From contig NZ_LMDU01000005.1 in the NCBI RefSeq assembly GCF_001425165.1, forward strand, positions 16,040 through 80,039: DNA of 64,000 nucleotides, given 5' to 3'. A model generated the notes under the pieces. It did not search any database and was not told where the DNA came from. It saw only the letters and a list, made by a program, of their open reading frames with translations. Below are positions 17,027 to 25,888 of this stretch, piece by piece (position 1 is the stretch's first letter; each line of letters starts with the position of its first letter). A program made the translations under genes and the position numbers. The DNA is from Pelomonas sp. Root405. Lineage in GTDB: Bacteria; Pseudomonadota; Gammaproteobacteria; Burkholderiales; Burkholderiaceae_C.

Positions 17027-17812
17027 TCAGCCGAACAAGCGCTTCAGCAGGTCCATCACCACACTGGGCCGGGCCAGCAGTTCCTCGTTCAACAGCGCGA
17101 CCAGGCTGCCCAGCTGCAGCAGCAGCACCAGATGCCCGACGACGGCCTTGATGGACATGGACAGGCTGAACACATTCAGCTGCTGCGCGTAGCGGTTGAC
17201 CAAACCGAGCACGCCGTCCACCAGGTAGAGCAGCACCAGCGACGGCGCGGCCACCAGCAGCGCCAGTCGCAGCATGCGGCCGAACTCGGCCTCGAAGGCC
17301 AGCATGCCGATGGGGATCAGCCGCCAGTCGCCATGGATTGGCCAGAACGCGAAGCTGTCCAGCAGCAGCGCAGCAAACAGCATGAAGCCGCCCGAGGCCA
17401 TGAAGACCCAGCTCGCCAGCCGCGCAAGGAAAGCGCCGGTCAGCGAGGTCTGGTGGCCTGACAGCGGATCGAGCACCTGGGCCATCGACGAGCCCACCTT
17501 GGTATCGATCAGCTGGCCGGCCATCTCGAACGACCACATCAGGCCCGCGAACAGAAAGCCCAGGGCTGCGCCGATCATGGCCTCGCGGCCGTAGAGCAGC
17601 GCCCATTGCCAGCCGCTGAGGTTCAGCGGCTTGAGCTCCTGCACCAGCAGGCCCAGCATGCCCAGCGCGAGGAAGATGGCGTTGCGGATCAGCGCCGGGA
17701 TCAGGTCCTGCGTGAACAGCGGCACCAGCAGGAAGGCGACCGCCACCCGCATCGTCGACAGACCCAGCAGCAATGCCGCATCCGCCGGGTGGCTGACCCA
17801 GAACTCATACAT
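17027..17812 (-). CDS. sctT: T3SS export apparatus protein SctT
   Basis: A 261-aa multi-spanning inner-membrane protein of the FliR/HrcT/SpaR family, a core part of the SctR5-S4-T1 export gate. Features include an N-terminal hydrophobic segment (LLLGLSTMRVAVAFLLVPLF), several further membrane helices, and the family-like QLIDTKVGSSMAQVLDP loop. Length is typical. The start overlaps the sctS stop by one base (TGATG), showing tight coupling. Last core structural gene of the minus-strand T3SS operon. Confidence 0.95.
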   Translation of the reverse strand: MYEFWVSHPADAALLLGLSTMRVAVAFLLVPLFTQDLIPALIRNAIFLALGMLGLLVQELKPLNLSGWQWALLYGREAMIGAALGFLFAGLMWSFEMAGQLIDTKVGSSMAQVLDPLSGHQTSLTGAFLARLASWVFMASGGFMLFAALLLDSFAFWPIHGDWRLIPIGMLAFEAEFGRMLRLALLVAAPSLVLLYLVDGVLGLVNRYAQQLNVFSLSMSIKAVVGHLVLLLQLGSLVALLNEELLARPSVVMDLLKRLFG

Positions 17813-18087
17813 CAGTGCTTGATCTTGACCATGCCCGGGAACTCGCTGAACACCTTGTCACCCAACTGGTAAAGGCTGCCGCCCAGCAGCGAGGCCGTGA
17901 TGAAGATGGTGATGACGATGGCGAAGAACTTGGCCACGTACTGCACCGTCTGCTCCTGCAACTGCGTGGCCGCCTGCACGAAGGCGATCAGCAGGCCGAC
18001 GACGGCCGCCACGATGATGGGCGGCGCCGACAGCAGCAGCACCAGCCACAGCGCCTGTTGAGTGAGTTGGATGACGTCGCTGTTCAT
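17812..18087 (-). CDS. sctS: T3SS export apparatus protein SctS
   Basis: ATG 18087 (MNSDVIQLTQQALWLVLLLS) gives 91 aa, the normal length for FliQ/HrcS. Two long hydrophobic hairpin helices are visible, with the conserved AFVQAATQLQEQT connection between them. It forms part of the export gate with SctR and SctT. The gene is separated from sctR by a 114-nt gap filled by a large imperfect hairpin, unlike the other tightly coupled junctions of this operon. A longer frame to 18132 would begin inside that hairpin and is unlikely. Confidence 0.95.
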   Translation of the reverse strand: MNSDVIQLTQQALWLVLLLSAPPIIVAAVVGLLIAFVQAATQLQEQTVQYVAKFFAIVITIFITASLLGGSLYQLGDKVFSEFPGMVKIKH

Positions 18088-18117
18088 GTCATGTGGAGTG
18101 AAGCGAAGGCAGGAACG

Positions 18118-18190
18118 CAACCACAGAGGCACAGAGACACGGAGAACAGCCGCTCTGCATTACCTCTGTGCCTCCGTGGCTCTGTGGTTG
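18118..18190. repeat. Imperfect inverted repeat between sctR and sctS
   Basis: Two 27-nt arms (18118-18144 and 18164-18190) match at 23 of 27 positions when one is reverse-complemented, with a 19-nt loop. The arms read CAACCACAGAGGCACAGAGA onward and its near complement. Similar cacagag-rich palindromes are dispersed in many proteobacterial genomes (from memory). There is no T-tract, so it is more likely a REP-like insertion or RNA-processing hairpin than a terminator. It fills almost the whole intergenic gap inside an otherwise overlapping operon. Confidence 0.75.
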
Positions 18191-18201
18191 CCTTTGGACT
18201 T

Positions 18202-18861
18202 TCATGCTTGGTAAGTCAACACCAGGCCGTGCGTCAACTTCACCCAACCATCGATCAGCACGAACAGCAGCAGCTTGAACGGCAGCGACACGGTGGTCGG
18301 CGACAGCATCTGCATGCCCATGGCCATCAGGATGTTGGAGATGACCAAGTCGATGACGAGGAAGGGCAGGAAGATCAGAAAGCCGATCTCGAAGGCCACC
18401 GTCAGCTCGGTCACGGTGAAGGCCGGCACGATGACGAGGAAGTCGCGGTCCGTCAGCTTGGCGGCCTGCTCGGGCTTGAGGCTGCGCTGTGCGGTCTTCA
18501 GGAAGAAGGCGCGCTCCAGTGGCCGACTGTGTTTGATGAGGAACTCGCGCAGCGGCTCCTTGGCCGTGTCTGCGGCGGCCAGCATCTCGCTGGTGGAGCC
18601 CTTGGCCAGGCCCGGCGAGGCGCTCAGGCTTTCCTGCATCTGCAAGCCGACGGGGTACATCACATAGATGCTGAGGATCAGCGCCAGACCGTTCATGACG
18701 ACGTTGGGCGGAACCTGCTGCAAGCCCATCGCATTGCGCAGCAGACTGAGCACGACGACGAGCTTGGTGAATGACGTGACCATCACCGCCACGAAAGGCG
18801 CGAGGGCCAGCAGGATGACGGTGATGAGGGCCGAGGCCGGCGTGAAGGTGCTGAGATCCAT
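18202..18861 (-). CDS. sctR: T3SS export apparatus protein SctR
   Basis: A 219-aa protein of the FliP/HrcR/YscR family and core subunit of the export gate. Visible are an N-terminal membrane hairpin with the signature VMVTSFTKLVVVLSLLRNAMG, the QVPPN motif, a polar central loop, and the C-terminal membrane pair with FEIGFLIFLPFLVIDLV. Length is typical. The start is 9 nt after the sctQ stop. Together with SctS and SctT it forms the inner-membrane channel entrance. Confidence 0.96.
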   Translation of the reverse strand: MDLSTFTPASALITVILLALAPFVAVMVTSFTKLVVVLSLLRNAMGLQQVPPNVVMNGLALILSIYVMYPVGLQMQESLSASPGLAKGSTSEMLAAADTAKEPLREFLIKHSRPLERAFFLKTAQRSLKPEQAAKLTDRDFLVIVPAFTVTELTVAFEIGFLIFLPFLVIDLVISNILMAMGMQMLSPTTVSLPFKLLLFVLIDGWVKLTHGLVLTYQA

Positions 18862-18869
18862 GGACCGGA

Positions 18870-19550
18870 CTAGATCGCGTCAATTCGGAAAGCCTGACCC
18901 GTGCCCCAGGGCACGAGGCGGCCGCGGGCGCGCACCGCATCCGGCCGCGCGGCGTCGATGAGCTGGCAATGCGGCGGCGGCACCGGCACGGGACCGCACC
19001 AGCCCATCACGACATCCAGCGTCAGCGGCTGCTCCCAGCGCGCGACCAGTTGCCAGGGCTTATCACCTGCGGCCGACTCGCCACGAGCGCGTGGCTCGGG
19101 CCGTACCGGCTCCTCCAGCAGCAGCAGACCGCCCGGCTCCAGCGCCGCCAGCTCCTCGTCGCCGAGGCGCCATTGCGCCATCAGGCATTCGGCCGGCGTC
19201 GCCTGCCATTGCAGACCTGGGACTTCAGGCGGCGCGGCCAGTGCGCGCAGCGCCGCCCAGGGCAGGGACAGCCGTGCCTCCGCCTCGGCGCCGCGCCAGC
19301 TGGCCTGGGCGCCGCCCGTGATCATGCCGCCCGTGGCGGCCACCCATTGCCATGGCACGTCGCCCAGCAGGCCCGCCGCAGCGAGGCCATCGAGCAACTC
19401 GCCCGCCAAGTCCAGCACGACGGCCGCCTCGGCGGCGCAAGGCGGCAGGTCGCCGGGCGTGAACTCGCCCGCGCTGATGCACAACCGCGCCGGGCCCGCC
19501 AGGTAATGCCAGGTCAGTGCCTGTGTCGAGGCTTGCGGGATCGAGCTCAT
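18870..19550 (-). CDS. sctQ: T3SS cytoplasmic sorting-platform protein SctQ (short form)
   Basis: A 226-aa protein with two SPOA-like segments: an internal one containing LMAQWRLGDEELAALEPGGL and a C-terminal one ending RARGRLVPWGTGQAFRIDAI. This matches HrcQ/YscQ/FliN-type proteins that form the cytoplasmic sorting platform. It is shorter than most SctQ proteins (about 300 aa or more), lacking much of the N-terminal domain; the unassigned 335-aa gene upstream could supply that part. Its ATG overlaps the response-regulator stop (ATGA). Just upstream of sctR, the canonical position. Confidence 0.8.
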   Translation of the reverse strand: MSSIPQASTQALTWHYLAGPARLCISAGEFTPGDLPPCAAEAAVVLDLAGELLDGLAAAGLLGDVPWQWVAATGGMITGGAQASWRGAEAEARLSLPWAALRALAAPPEVPGLQWQATPAECLMAQWRLGDEELAALEPGGLLLLEEPVRPEPRARGESAAGDKPWQLVARWEQPLTLDVVMGWCGPVPVPPPHCQLIDAARPDAVRARGRLVPWGTGQAFRIDAI

Positions 19551-20188
19551 GCGCGCCTGCTGACCATGATCCTGGTCAGCTCCGTGACCGACTTCGCCTT
19601 CATCTTGCGCATGCCGCGTGAGCGATACAGCTCCACGCTCTTGAGCGACAGCTTGATCTCGTCGGCGATGTTCTTGTTCATCAGGCCCTTCACCACCAGG
19701 GACAGCACCTGGCGCTCGCGCGGCGACAGCGTCTGCGAGCGGCGCTCGAACTCCTCGCGCGAGCCTTCCACGTCGGCGTCGATGCCGGCGTCCATGTCGG
19801 TCGGCGCGAAGGCGCGGTCCAGCGCCGCGCTCAGGGCCACGTCGTCGAGCGGCTTCTCCAGCAGCGAGACGGCGCCGCGCTTTTGCATCGCGGCCACGGC
19901 CAGCGGCACGTCGGCATGGCCGCTCATGTAGATGACGGGCAGGTGGATACCGCGCTCGCGCAGCGCGTCGTGCAGGTCCAGCCCCGACAGCTCGGGCATG
20001 CGCACGTCCAGCATCAGGCAGGTCGACTCGGGCCAGGTGGTGCCCACGGCCACGCGGGCCAGGGACTGCAGCGCATCGCGCGGGTCGCCCCAGTCGCGCA
20101 CCTGGCAGCCAAAGCCTTCGAGCCAGAAGCGCAGCGAGTCGCGGAACTCGTGGTTGTCGTCCACCACATAAATCTGCCGAGGTGTCAT
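19547..20188 (-). CDS. FixJ/NarL-type response regulator inside the T3SS operon
   Basis: ATG 20188 (MTPRQIYVVDDNHEFRDSL) overlaps the kinase stop (ATGA). The 213-aa protein has an N-terminal receiver domain with phospho-acceptor Asp about residue 61 (LMLDVRMPE) and a conserved Lys in LLEKPLDD, then a LuxR/GerE helix-turn-helix (LSPRERQVLSLVVKGLMNK ... LSLKSVELYRS). This is FixJ-like architecture. Paired with the adjacent cytosolic kinase, it probably controls the T3SS or its effectors. Candidate sites are the CCTA-N4-TAGG repeats in front of sctU and the 78-bp module, but no direct evidence exists. Confidence 0.9.
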   Translation of the reverse strand: MTPRQIYVVDDNHEFRDSLRFWLEGFGCQVRDWGDPRDALQSLARVAVGTTWPESTCLMLDVRMPELSGLDLHDALRERGIHLPVIYMSGHADVPLAVAAMQKRGAVSLLEKPLDDVALSAALDRAFAPTDMDAGIDADVEGSREEFERRSQTLSPRERQVLSLVVKGLMNKNIADEIKLSLKSVELYRSRGMRKMKAKSVTELTRIMVSRRA

Positions 20189-21243
20189 GCCGTCTTCTCC
20201 AGGGTGGGTGAGGTCGCCGCCATCAGGGGCAGCGCAAAGTGAAAGCAGCAGCCGCCGGACTCTCGCCGCGTGAACCACAGGCGGCCCTGGTGCATCTCGA
20301 TCAGCGAGCGGCAGATGGACAGGCCCAGGCCCATGCCGTTGGGCTTGGTGGAGCTGAAGGGGACGAACAGGCGCGCCTCGGTCTGCGGCGTGATGCCGGG
20401 GCCGTTGTCGCCCACGCGCAGCTCGGCGCGGCCGGCTTCCACTTGCAGCTCGATGTCGATGACGGGTTCGGTCGGCCGGTCCAGCCGCAGCGCGTCCAGC
20501 GCATTGCGCAGCAGGTTGATCAGCACCTGCTGCAGCATGACGGCATCGCCCTGCACGGGCGCCTCGGTCAGCGGCAGGCGCAGCACCAGGCGCACGGACT
20601 CGCGCTGCAGGTCCCAGTCCAGCAAGGCCAGGCTCTGGTGCACCAGGTCGACCAGGTCCAGCCGCTCGGTCTTGGGCTGGCGCGACTGCGTGTACTCGCG
20701 AATGCGGCCAATGATCTGGCTCGCATAACTGACCTGTTGAACGGCCTTGTCCAGCGCCGCCAGTTCGTCGGTGCTCTCCGGGTGGCGGCGGGCCAGGCGC
20801 AGCTTGAGGCCGCGCAGCAGGTTGACGGTGGCGCCGATGGGCTGATTGAGTTCGTGCGCCAGCACGCTGCCCATCTCGCTCACGGTTAGCGATCGCGACG
20901 TGAACAGCAGCCCCTCGCGATCGTCGAGCTGGCGCTGCAGGTGATGCAGGCGCTCACGCTCGTCGTCCAGGCGCAGCAGCACATGGCGCGCATCCAGCGC
21001 CACGCGCTGGGCCACGTATTCGCCGCTGACGCCGCAGCGCGTGCGCGCGCCCAGCGGTGCAGACAGCGCCGTGGCCAGGCCGTGCAGCGGCAGCGCCCAG
21101 TCTTCGGCCAGCCCGCCGGGCTCGCCGGGCAGCAGGGCCTGCATGGGCGCGTTCAGCGCCACCAGGAAGTCGCCCTCCAGGATGGCCAGCGCCTCGCCGA
21201 GGTCACCCAGCGCATGCATCAGCGTCGCATCCACACGTGTCAT
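20185..21243 (-). CDS. Cytosolic sensor histidine kinase inside the T3SS operon
   Basis: ATG 21243 (MTRVDATLMHALGDLGEAL) overlaps the upstream gene's stop (ATGA); the longer frame to 21552 begins in shadow sequence. The 352-aa protein has no membrane segment. A PAS-like N-terminal region (LAILEGDFLVALNAPMQALL) is followed by a coiled coil, a HisKA domain with His about residue 130 (SVLAHELNQPIGATVNLLRG) and a HATPase domain with N, G1 and G2 boxes (NLLRNALDAL, DNGPGI, GMGLGLSICRS). This resembles FixL/DctS-type kinases. The input signal is unknown; being soluble, it senses a cytosolic cue. Forms a two-component pair with the FixJ-type gene. Confidence 0.9.
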   Translation of the reverse strand: MTRVDATLMHALGDLGEALAILEGDFLVALNAPMQALLPGEPGGLAEDWALPLHGLATALSAPLGARTRCGVSGEYVAQRVALDARHVLLRLDDERERLHHLQRQLDDREGLLFTSRSLTVSEMGSVLAHELNQPIGATVNLLRGLKLRLARRHPESTDELAALDKAVQQVSYASQIIGRIREYTQSRQPKTERLDLVDLVHQSLALLDWDLQRESVRLVLRLPLTEAPVQGDAVMLQQVLINLLRNALDALRLDRPTEPVIDIELQVEAGRAELRVGDNGPGITPQTEARLFVPFSSTKPNGMGLGLSICRSLIEMHQGRLWFTRRESGGCCFHFALPLMAATSPTLEKTA

Positions 21244-22247
21244 GCGCTCTCCTGCGGCCACAACGGCTGGTTGCACAACAGCCAGGTCAGCGACGACCGC
21301 GCGCCGAGCAGGGCCCGAAGGCTGGGGCTGGCGGGCGCCTGCACCAGCACCTCGGCCCACTGCGCAATGCCGGGCGCGACGTCGTCCAGGCGCAGCTCGC
21401 AGCTGACCTGGCCCGGCGCCAGCGCGCGAGCACCAACCAGCTCGCGCAGCGTCCGCGCACGGCCCTGGGCCGACAGGCCCACGCGCACGGCCCACCAGCG
21501 CTCGCCGATGGCCGGTCGGGCAGCGCGCCAGCGCGCGGGCCAGCGTCGGCACTGCCAGGTGCCGGCGTCACGGCTCGGCAGCAGGCAAGCCAGGCCAACC
21601 GGACTGGCAAGCAGCACCGGCAGGCCCAGGCGCCAGGCCTGCAGCGCGGGGCGCAGTGCATCGGCCGAGGCGGGATCAGCGGCCGCGCCGCGCAGCCGGG
21701 CGAGCAGAACCTGCGCCCAGGCCGGCATGGCCTCGGCCTCGGCCTCGCTGTCGGCGTCGCTGTCGGCCAAGGGCAACGGTTCGTGTAGGTCTGCCTCGTC
21801 GTGCGGCGCATCGCGACCGGCGTCGTCGAACAGCGCTCGCCAGGCCGATGCGTCCTGCACCCGCCAGCGCAGCTCCGGCCCGCCCTGCAAGGCCAGCGGC
21901 GTCAGCAGCACCGGCGCCATCGGCAGCACCGCCGCGTTCGCGTCGACCGTCCGCGTCGCGGCCACCGGCTGGTCGCCAGGCAGGCCGGCTGCAGCGAGCT
22001 GGACCGGCAGTGCCGTCGCTGCACGAGGGGTCTCGTGCGGTGCCGACACGGGCGCCGGCGCCACGTCGGGATGGGCTGTCGCTTCCAGCGTCGCCTCGGC
22101 GGCGGGCTGGACCTGCAGATCGGCGTGCATGTCGCCTGCAAGATGAGGCTGGGTCACCGCGTCGCCCAACGTCGCATGCATCAGCGCTTGCCACGCCTCC
22201 CAGGTTTCAGCGGCGGACACCGGTTGAATCGCGCCAATGCCGCTCAT
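21240..22247 (-). CDS. T3SS-operon protein of uncertain identity (335 aa)
   Basis: Starts MSGIGAIQPVSAAETWEAW, overlapping the preceding sctP-like gene (ATGA). The first 150 residues are a low-complexity Ala/Pro-rich region; an acidic patch (DSDADSEAEAEA) separates it from a folded C-terminal half with WWAVRVGLSAQGRARTLREL and CELRLDDVAPGIAQWAEVLV. Position between sctP and sctQ suggests either an HpaP/SctP-type needle-length or switch protein, or the missing N-terminal half of the short SctQ. I cannot decide from sequence alone. Confidence 0.55.
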   Translation of the reverse strand: MSGIGAIQPVSAAETWEAWQALMHATLGDAVTQPHLAGDMHADLQVQPAAEATLEATAHPDVAPAPVSAPHETPRAATALPVQLAAAGLPGDQPVAATRTVDANAAVLPMAPVLLTPLALQGGPELRWRVQDASAWRALFDDAGRDAPHDEADLHEPLPLADSDADSEAEAEAMPAWAQVLLARLRGAAADPASADALRPALQAWRLGLPVLLASPVGLACLLPSRDAGTWQCRRWPARWRAARPAIGERWWAVRVGLSAQGRARTLRELVGARALAPGQVSCELRLDDVAPGIAQWAEVLVQAPASPSLRALLGARSSLTWLLCNQPLWPQESA

Positions 22248-22855
22248 TGCTCGACCTCATCCAGCGGCGGGAAGCGCTTGCCGGACCGCACATCGGTCAG
22301 GCGGGGACGGAGCACGTCGTGGCCGACCTCGCGCAGCCGCTTGTCCAGGTCGCTCAACTGCTGGCGCGCCTGCGATTGCGCGACCGGCGGCACGCGCAGC
22401 TCCAGGTTCAGCGGTGCCAGCGGCTGGGCCTGCTCGACGTGCAGTTGCCAGGTCTGCCCCGCGGCGGTGGCGGGCAGATCGACCTGCCAGGTGCGCGCCA
22501 CCGGCACGGCAGCGGTGTTGGCCTCGGCGAGCTGTTGCAGCGCAACGACCTTCTCGGTGGTCGGCGTGGACGGCGCCACGGCGCCGACGAGCACCGGTAC
22601 ATCGGGCGCCGGCTGGGGCGGCGTTCGCGTGACGGGCAGCGTTGCGAGCGGCTGGCCTTCGGGCTCGGGCTCGGCTGGTGGCGTCGTCTCCTCGTCCCGC
22701 GCGCGCAGCCGCAGCAGGGCGTTGCGCCAGTCGGGCTCGGCGGCGTGGGCTGGGACGGGCAGCGCCTGAGGCGGCAGCGAATCGGGCGACGCCAGACCGT
22801 GCTGCAGACGCGGCAACAGGGCGGCCAGGGCTGGGTGGATGGGCAGCAGTTTCAT
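22244..22855 (-). CDS. sctP: SctP-like T3SS needle-length/substrate-switch protein
   Basis: A 203-aa protein with a Pro/Ala-rich, unstructured N-terminal two-thirds and a compact C-terminal part (TWQVDLPATAAGQTWQLHV ... LNLELRVPPVAQSQARQQLS) of alternating strands and a helix, the pattern of the T3S4 switch domain of YscP/HrpP/FliK. It is short for a molecular ruler. The order sctN-sctO-this gene matches the conserved N-O-P order of other T3SS operons, which is the main support. Starts 4 nt after sctO. Confidence 0.5.
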   Translation of the reverse strand: MKLLPIHPALAALLPRLQHGLASPDSLPPQALPVPAHAAEPDWRNALLRLRARDEETTPPAEPEPEGQPLATLPVTRTPPQPAPDVPVLVGAVAPSTPTTEKVVALQQLAEANTAAVPVARTWQVDLPATAAGQTWQLHVEQAQPLAPLNLELRVPPVAQSQARQQLSDLDKRLREVGHDVLRPRLTDVRSGKRFPPLDEVEQ

Positions 22856-22859
22856 AGGC

Positions 22860-23333
22860 TCAATGCAATGCCCGGCAGGCGTCTTCGGCTTCCAGCTCGG
22901 CGCGCTGTTCGCGCGCCTGGCTGGCTTGCCGGCGTTGGTCCTTCAACGTGGCATCGACGGCGGCCTCGCGGGCCTCCGCGCGCACCAGCTCGGCGCGGCG
23001 CTGGCGCACGGCGTCCTGCGCCCGGGCGAGCGCCGCCTGCTCATCGATCAGCGCGTACTCGTCGCGCTCCAGGCGTTCGGCCAGCGCTTCGCGATGGGCC
23101 ACCACCTGCTCGCGCCAGCGCGGCATGCCGACGCAGCCGGCACCGCCCCATTGCCGGGCCAGCTCGGCGATCAGGTTGCGGCCATGCTCCACGCGGGCCT
23201 CGCGGTCCTCGACAACCGCGCGGGCCTGCGCCTCTTCGCGCTGCGCCTGTGTCAGTGCCTCGCGGGCCCGCTGCACGCGCAGCTGGCGCAGGCGAAGCCA
23301 TTGGCGGGCGTCCGTGGCCGACAAAAGGTTCAT
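22860..23333 (-). CDS. sctO: T3SS ATPase stalk protein SctO
   Basis: A 157-aa, almost entirely helical protein rich in Arg, Glu, Ala and Gln, with two long coiled-coil stretches (LRVQRAREALTQAQREEAQ and EQAALARAQDAVRQRRAEL) separated by a turn near GGAGCVGMPRW. This is the FliJ/YscO/HrpD-type stalk that links the ATPase to the export gate. Length is typical, and position directly downstream of sctN is canonical. A 73-nt gap separates it from sctN, one of the few non-overlapping junctions of the operon. Confidence 0.85.
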   Translation of the reverse strand: MNLLSATDARQWLRLRQLRVQRAREALTQAQREEAQARAVVEDREARVEHGRNLIAELARQWGGAGCVGMPRWREQVVAHREALAERLERDEYALIDEQAALARAQDAVRQRRAELVRAEAREAAVDATLKDQRRQASQAREQRAELEAEDACRALH

Positions 23334-23406
23334 TGGTGCACCCTTCGGCCTGCGGCCTGTCCCGCCAAGCGGGAATGAGCTTGCTTGGGGCGGCCCGGCG
23401 CGGCGC

Positions 23407-24738
23407 TCACGACACGATCTCCCGCAGATGCTGCAGGCAGCCGTCCCAGTCGCTGGCCTCGTGCGATCCCTGCTGCAGCAGGGCCTTGATCTGCGGCATG
23501 CGCTCGATGGCCTGGTCAGCGAGCGGGTCGCTGCCGGCCTGGTATTCGCCCACGCGCAGCAGGAACTCGACCTCCTTGTGCCGCGCCATCAGCGCGCGCA
23601 GGTGGGCGGCGTCGCGCTGCTGCTGCGGAGACGTCACGCGCGTGAACACGCGGCTGGCGCTGGCGAGCACGTCGATGGCCGGGTAGTGCTGGGCCTGGGC
23701 CAGCGCGCGCGACAGCACCAGGTGGCCGTCGAGGATGGAGCGCACCTCCTCGGCCACCGGGTCGCTACCTTCTTCGTCCTCCGCCAGCACCGTGTAGAAG
23801 GCGGTGATGCTGCCGTGGGCGTCGTTGCCGGCGCGCTCGAACAGCCGCGGCAGCTCGGCAAATACCGACGGCGGATAGCCGCGCCGCACGGCCGGCTCGT
23901 TGGCCGCCAGGCCGATCTCGCGCAGGCCGCGTGCAAAGCGGGTGACCGAATCCATCATCAGCACGACACGCGCGCCCTCGGCGCGAAAGCCCTCGGCAAT
24001 CGCCGTGGCCGCGTGGGCCGCTCGCACGCGCTCCAGCGCCGGCCGGTCCGATGTGGAGACGACAACGACCGAGCGCGCCAGGCCCTCGGCGCCCAGGCTG
24101 TCTTCCAGGAACTCGCGCACTTCGCGGCCGCGTTCGCCGATCAAGCCGATGACATTGACCTCGGCCCGCGTGCTGCGCGCCAGCATGCCCAGCAGCGTCG
24201 ACTTGCCGCCGCCGGCCATCGCGAAAATGCCCACGCGCTGGCCTTCGCCCACGGTCAGCAGCGCGTCGATGGCGCGCACGCCGCAGACCAGCGGCTCGTG
24301 CACCGGGCGGCGCTGCAGCGGCGAAGGCGCGTCGCGATACAGCGGCACGCGCGGCAGGTGGTTCAACGGCGGGCCGCCGTCCAGCGGCTGGCCGAAGGCG
24401 TCGATGACGCGACCGAGCACGCCGCGGCCGCTGGGCAGTTGGGCGACATCGTTCAGCACCTCGACCGCCGCGCCCACCGGCACGCCCTGCAGCGACCCCA
24501 GCGGCGCCAGCACAGCCTCGTGGCCCTGGAAGCCGATGACCTCGGCCAGCAGGCCCACCTCTTGCGGTTGCAACGGGTCGAAGACGCGGCAGCTTTGCCC
24601 GATGCGGGCCTGCACGCCGGTGGCGCGCATCAGCGTGCCGCCCGCCTGCACGACGCGGCCCAGGGTCGCGACGGTGCGCAGGCGCTGCAGGCTGCGGCGC
24701 AGCGCGTCGGGGTTGGTCGCGTCGAGTGCCATCGTCAT
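23407..24738 (-). CDS. sctN: T3SS ATPase SctN
   Basis: ATG 24738 ([20 protein letters not shown]) overlaps the sctL stop (ATGA); the longer frame to 25497 is read-through of shadow sequence. The 443-aa protein is a FliI/YscN/HrcN-type F1-like ATPase: an N-terminal beta-barrel, [19 protein letters not shown], a Walker A at about residues 174-181 (MAGGGKST), the catalytic-Glu region [14 protein letters not shown], Walker [21 protein letters not shown] and the C-terminal [22 protein letters not shown]. It energises substrate unfolding and chaperone release at the cytoplasmic face of the injectisome. Confidence 0.97.
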   Translation of the reverse strand: MTMALDATNPDALRRSLQRLRTVATLGRVVQAGGTLMRATGVQARIGQSCRVFDPLQPQEVGLLAEVIGFQGHEAVLAPLGSLQGVPVGAAVEVLNDVAQLPSGRGVLGRVIDAFGQPLDGGPPLNHLPRVPLYRDAPSPLQRRPVHEPLVCGVRAIDALLTVGEGQRVGIFAMAGGGKSTLLGMLARSTRAEVNVIGLIGERGREVREFLEDSLGAEGLARSVVVVSTSDRPALERVRAAHAATAIAEGFRAEGARVVLMMDSVTRFARGLREIGLAANEPAVRRGYPPSVFAELPRLFERAGNDAHGSITAFYTVLAEDEEGSDPVAEEVRSILDGHLVLSRALAQAQHYPAIDVLASASRVFTRVTSPQQQRDAAHLRALMARHKEVEFLLRVGEYQAGSDPLADQAIERMPQIKALLQQGSHEASDWDGCLQHLREIVS

Positions 24739-25376
24739 GGCCGCAATCCCCAGGCCCGGGCCAGGCGCTCGACTTGCGTGGGCAACGCTGCATCGGCACT
24801 GCCGAACTCCGTGGTCAGCCGGCAGTCGTCCTCGGCCAGTTCGGCATTGCCGACGATCTCGGCGCCGCTCAGGCCGGCCTTGTCGTCCGGGTCGAGTGTG
24901 ACCAGTGCCGCGCGCAGACCCGCGGCTTGGCTGGGATGCACCTGCAGCCGCCATGTGCGCGCCGGCAGCAGTTCGCGCGCGGCCTGGGTCGCCAGACGGG
25001 CCAGCTTCTCCTCGGCCGGCAGCTCGCCGAGCAGCTTCTGGAACACCTCCAGCGCCAGAGCGCCGACCGACTGCTGCAGGCGTTGGCGCTCGGCCTCGTG
25101 GGCGCGGCTCAGCTGGACGATTGCGTTCGACAGCTCGGCGCGCGACTGCGCCTCGGCCTGGGACAGGCCCTGCTCCAGACCCTCGGCACGCGCCTGGGAG
25201 CAAGCCTGGTCGACGCGGGCCTGTTCCTGCGCTGACAGCTCGCGCAGGTCGGCCAGCAACTGCTGCGCATCTTGCAAAGCCGGCACTTCGGCGGCGCGCA
25301 GCACGCGCCGGTCCGACGCGATGCCCAGCCGCGCCTGCGGGTCGCGATGCCAGAGCATGAAGCTGTTCGCGTTCAT
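24735..25376 (-). CDS. sctL: T3SS ATPase regulator SctL
   Basis: A 213-aa protein of the FliH/YscL/HrpE family. The N-terminus [12 protein letters not shown] is followed by a long charged helix ([20 protein letters not shown]), then the conserved C-terminal globular part ([17 protein letters not shown] ... [15 protein letters not shown]). SctL dimers tether the SctN ATPase to the sorting platform. ATGA overlaps link it to both sctK and sctN. Length and order are canonical. Confidence 0.92.
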   Translation of the reverse strand: MNANSFMLWHRDPQARLGIASDRRVLRAAEVPALQDAQQLLADLRELSAQEQARVDQACSQARAEGLEQGLSQAEAQSRAELSNAIVQLSRAHEAERQRLQQSVGALALEVFQKLLGELPAEEKLARLATQAARELLPARTWRLQVHPSQAAGLRAALVTLDPDDKAGLSGAEIVGNAELAEDDCRLTTEFGSADAALPTQVERLARAWGLRP

Positions 25377-25888
25377 GCAGCCACCCTGGATTGCAACGCC
25401 AGCGTCTCGTGCAGCACCGCCAGCGCCGTGGCCTGCGGCATGACCCAGGCTGCGACCGGCCCGAGGCGGCGGCTGGCCGCGTGGCGCAGCGAGCCATGCG
25501 GCAGGCCGGCCATCAGCACGGCCGCGCCGGCCTCGGTGAACTGCTGGCTCAAGGCGGCGGGCGTCGACACATCGGGCCAGTCGCTCAAGCCGCCGGGCAG
25601 ACCGTCAGGGAGCGGCGGCCAGTCCTGCGCGTCGCGCACGGCCCGCCACCAGGGCACGCCCAGCGCCGTGCGGGCCAGCTCGCGCAGTGGCCCGGCGATC
25701 CACAGCCGCAGCGCCGGTGCGGCCAGCACCGAGCCGCAACGCAGCGCCAGCGACAGCAGCTCGCTGCGCTCCAACGCCAGCCAGGCGGGCGCGGCGTCGA
25801 GCTGCGCCCAGGTCAGCGTGCGCGCCTCGGCGGGGGCGTCCTCCAGCAGGCGCCGCGCCACCTGGGCGCGAAGCTGGCGGTCAGTCAT
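25373..25888 (-). CDS. sctK: T3SS sorting-platform protein SctK
   Basis: A 171-aa soluble protein rich in Ala, Leu and Trp, without recognised motifs other than overall similarity to YscK/HrpD-type proteins ([20 protein letters not shown] ... [16 protein letters not shown]). Family members are poorly conserved, so the call rests largely on position between sctJ and sctL and on length. SctK links the cytosolic sorting platform to the membrane ring. Overlaps sctJ by 8 nt and sctL by 4 nt. Confidence 0.75.
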   Translation of the reverse strand: MTDRQLRAQVARRLLEDAPAEARTLTWAQLDAAPAWLALERSELLSLALRCGSVLAAPALRLWIAGPLRELARTALGVPWWRAVRDAQDWPPLPDGLPGGLSDWPDVSTPAALSQQFTEAGAAVLMAGLPHGSLRHAASRRLGPVAAWVMPQATALAVLHETLALQSRVAA

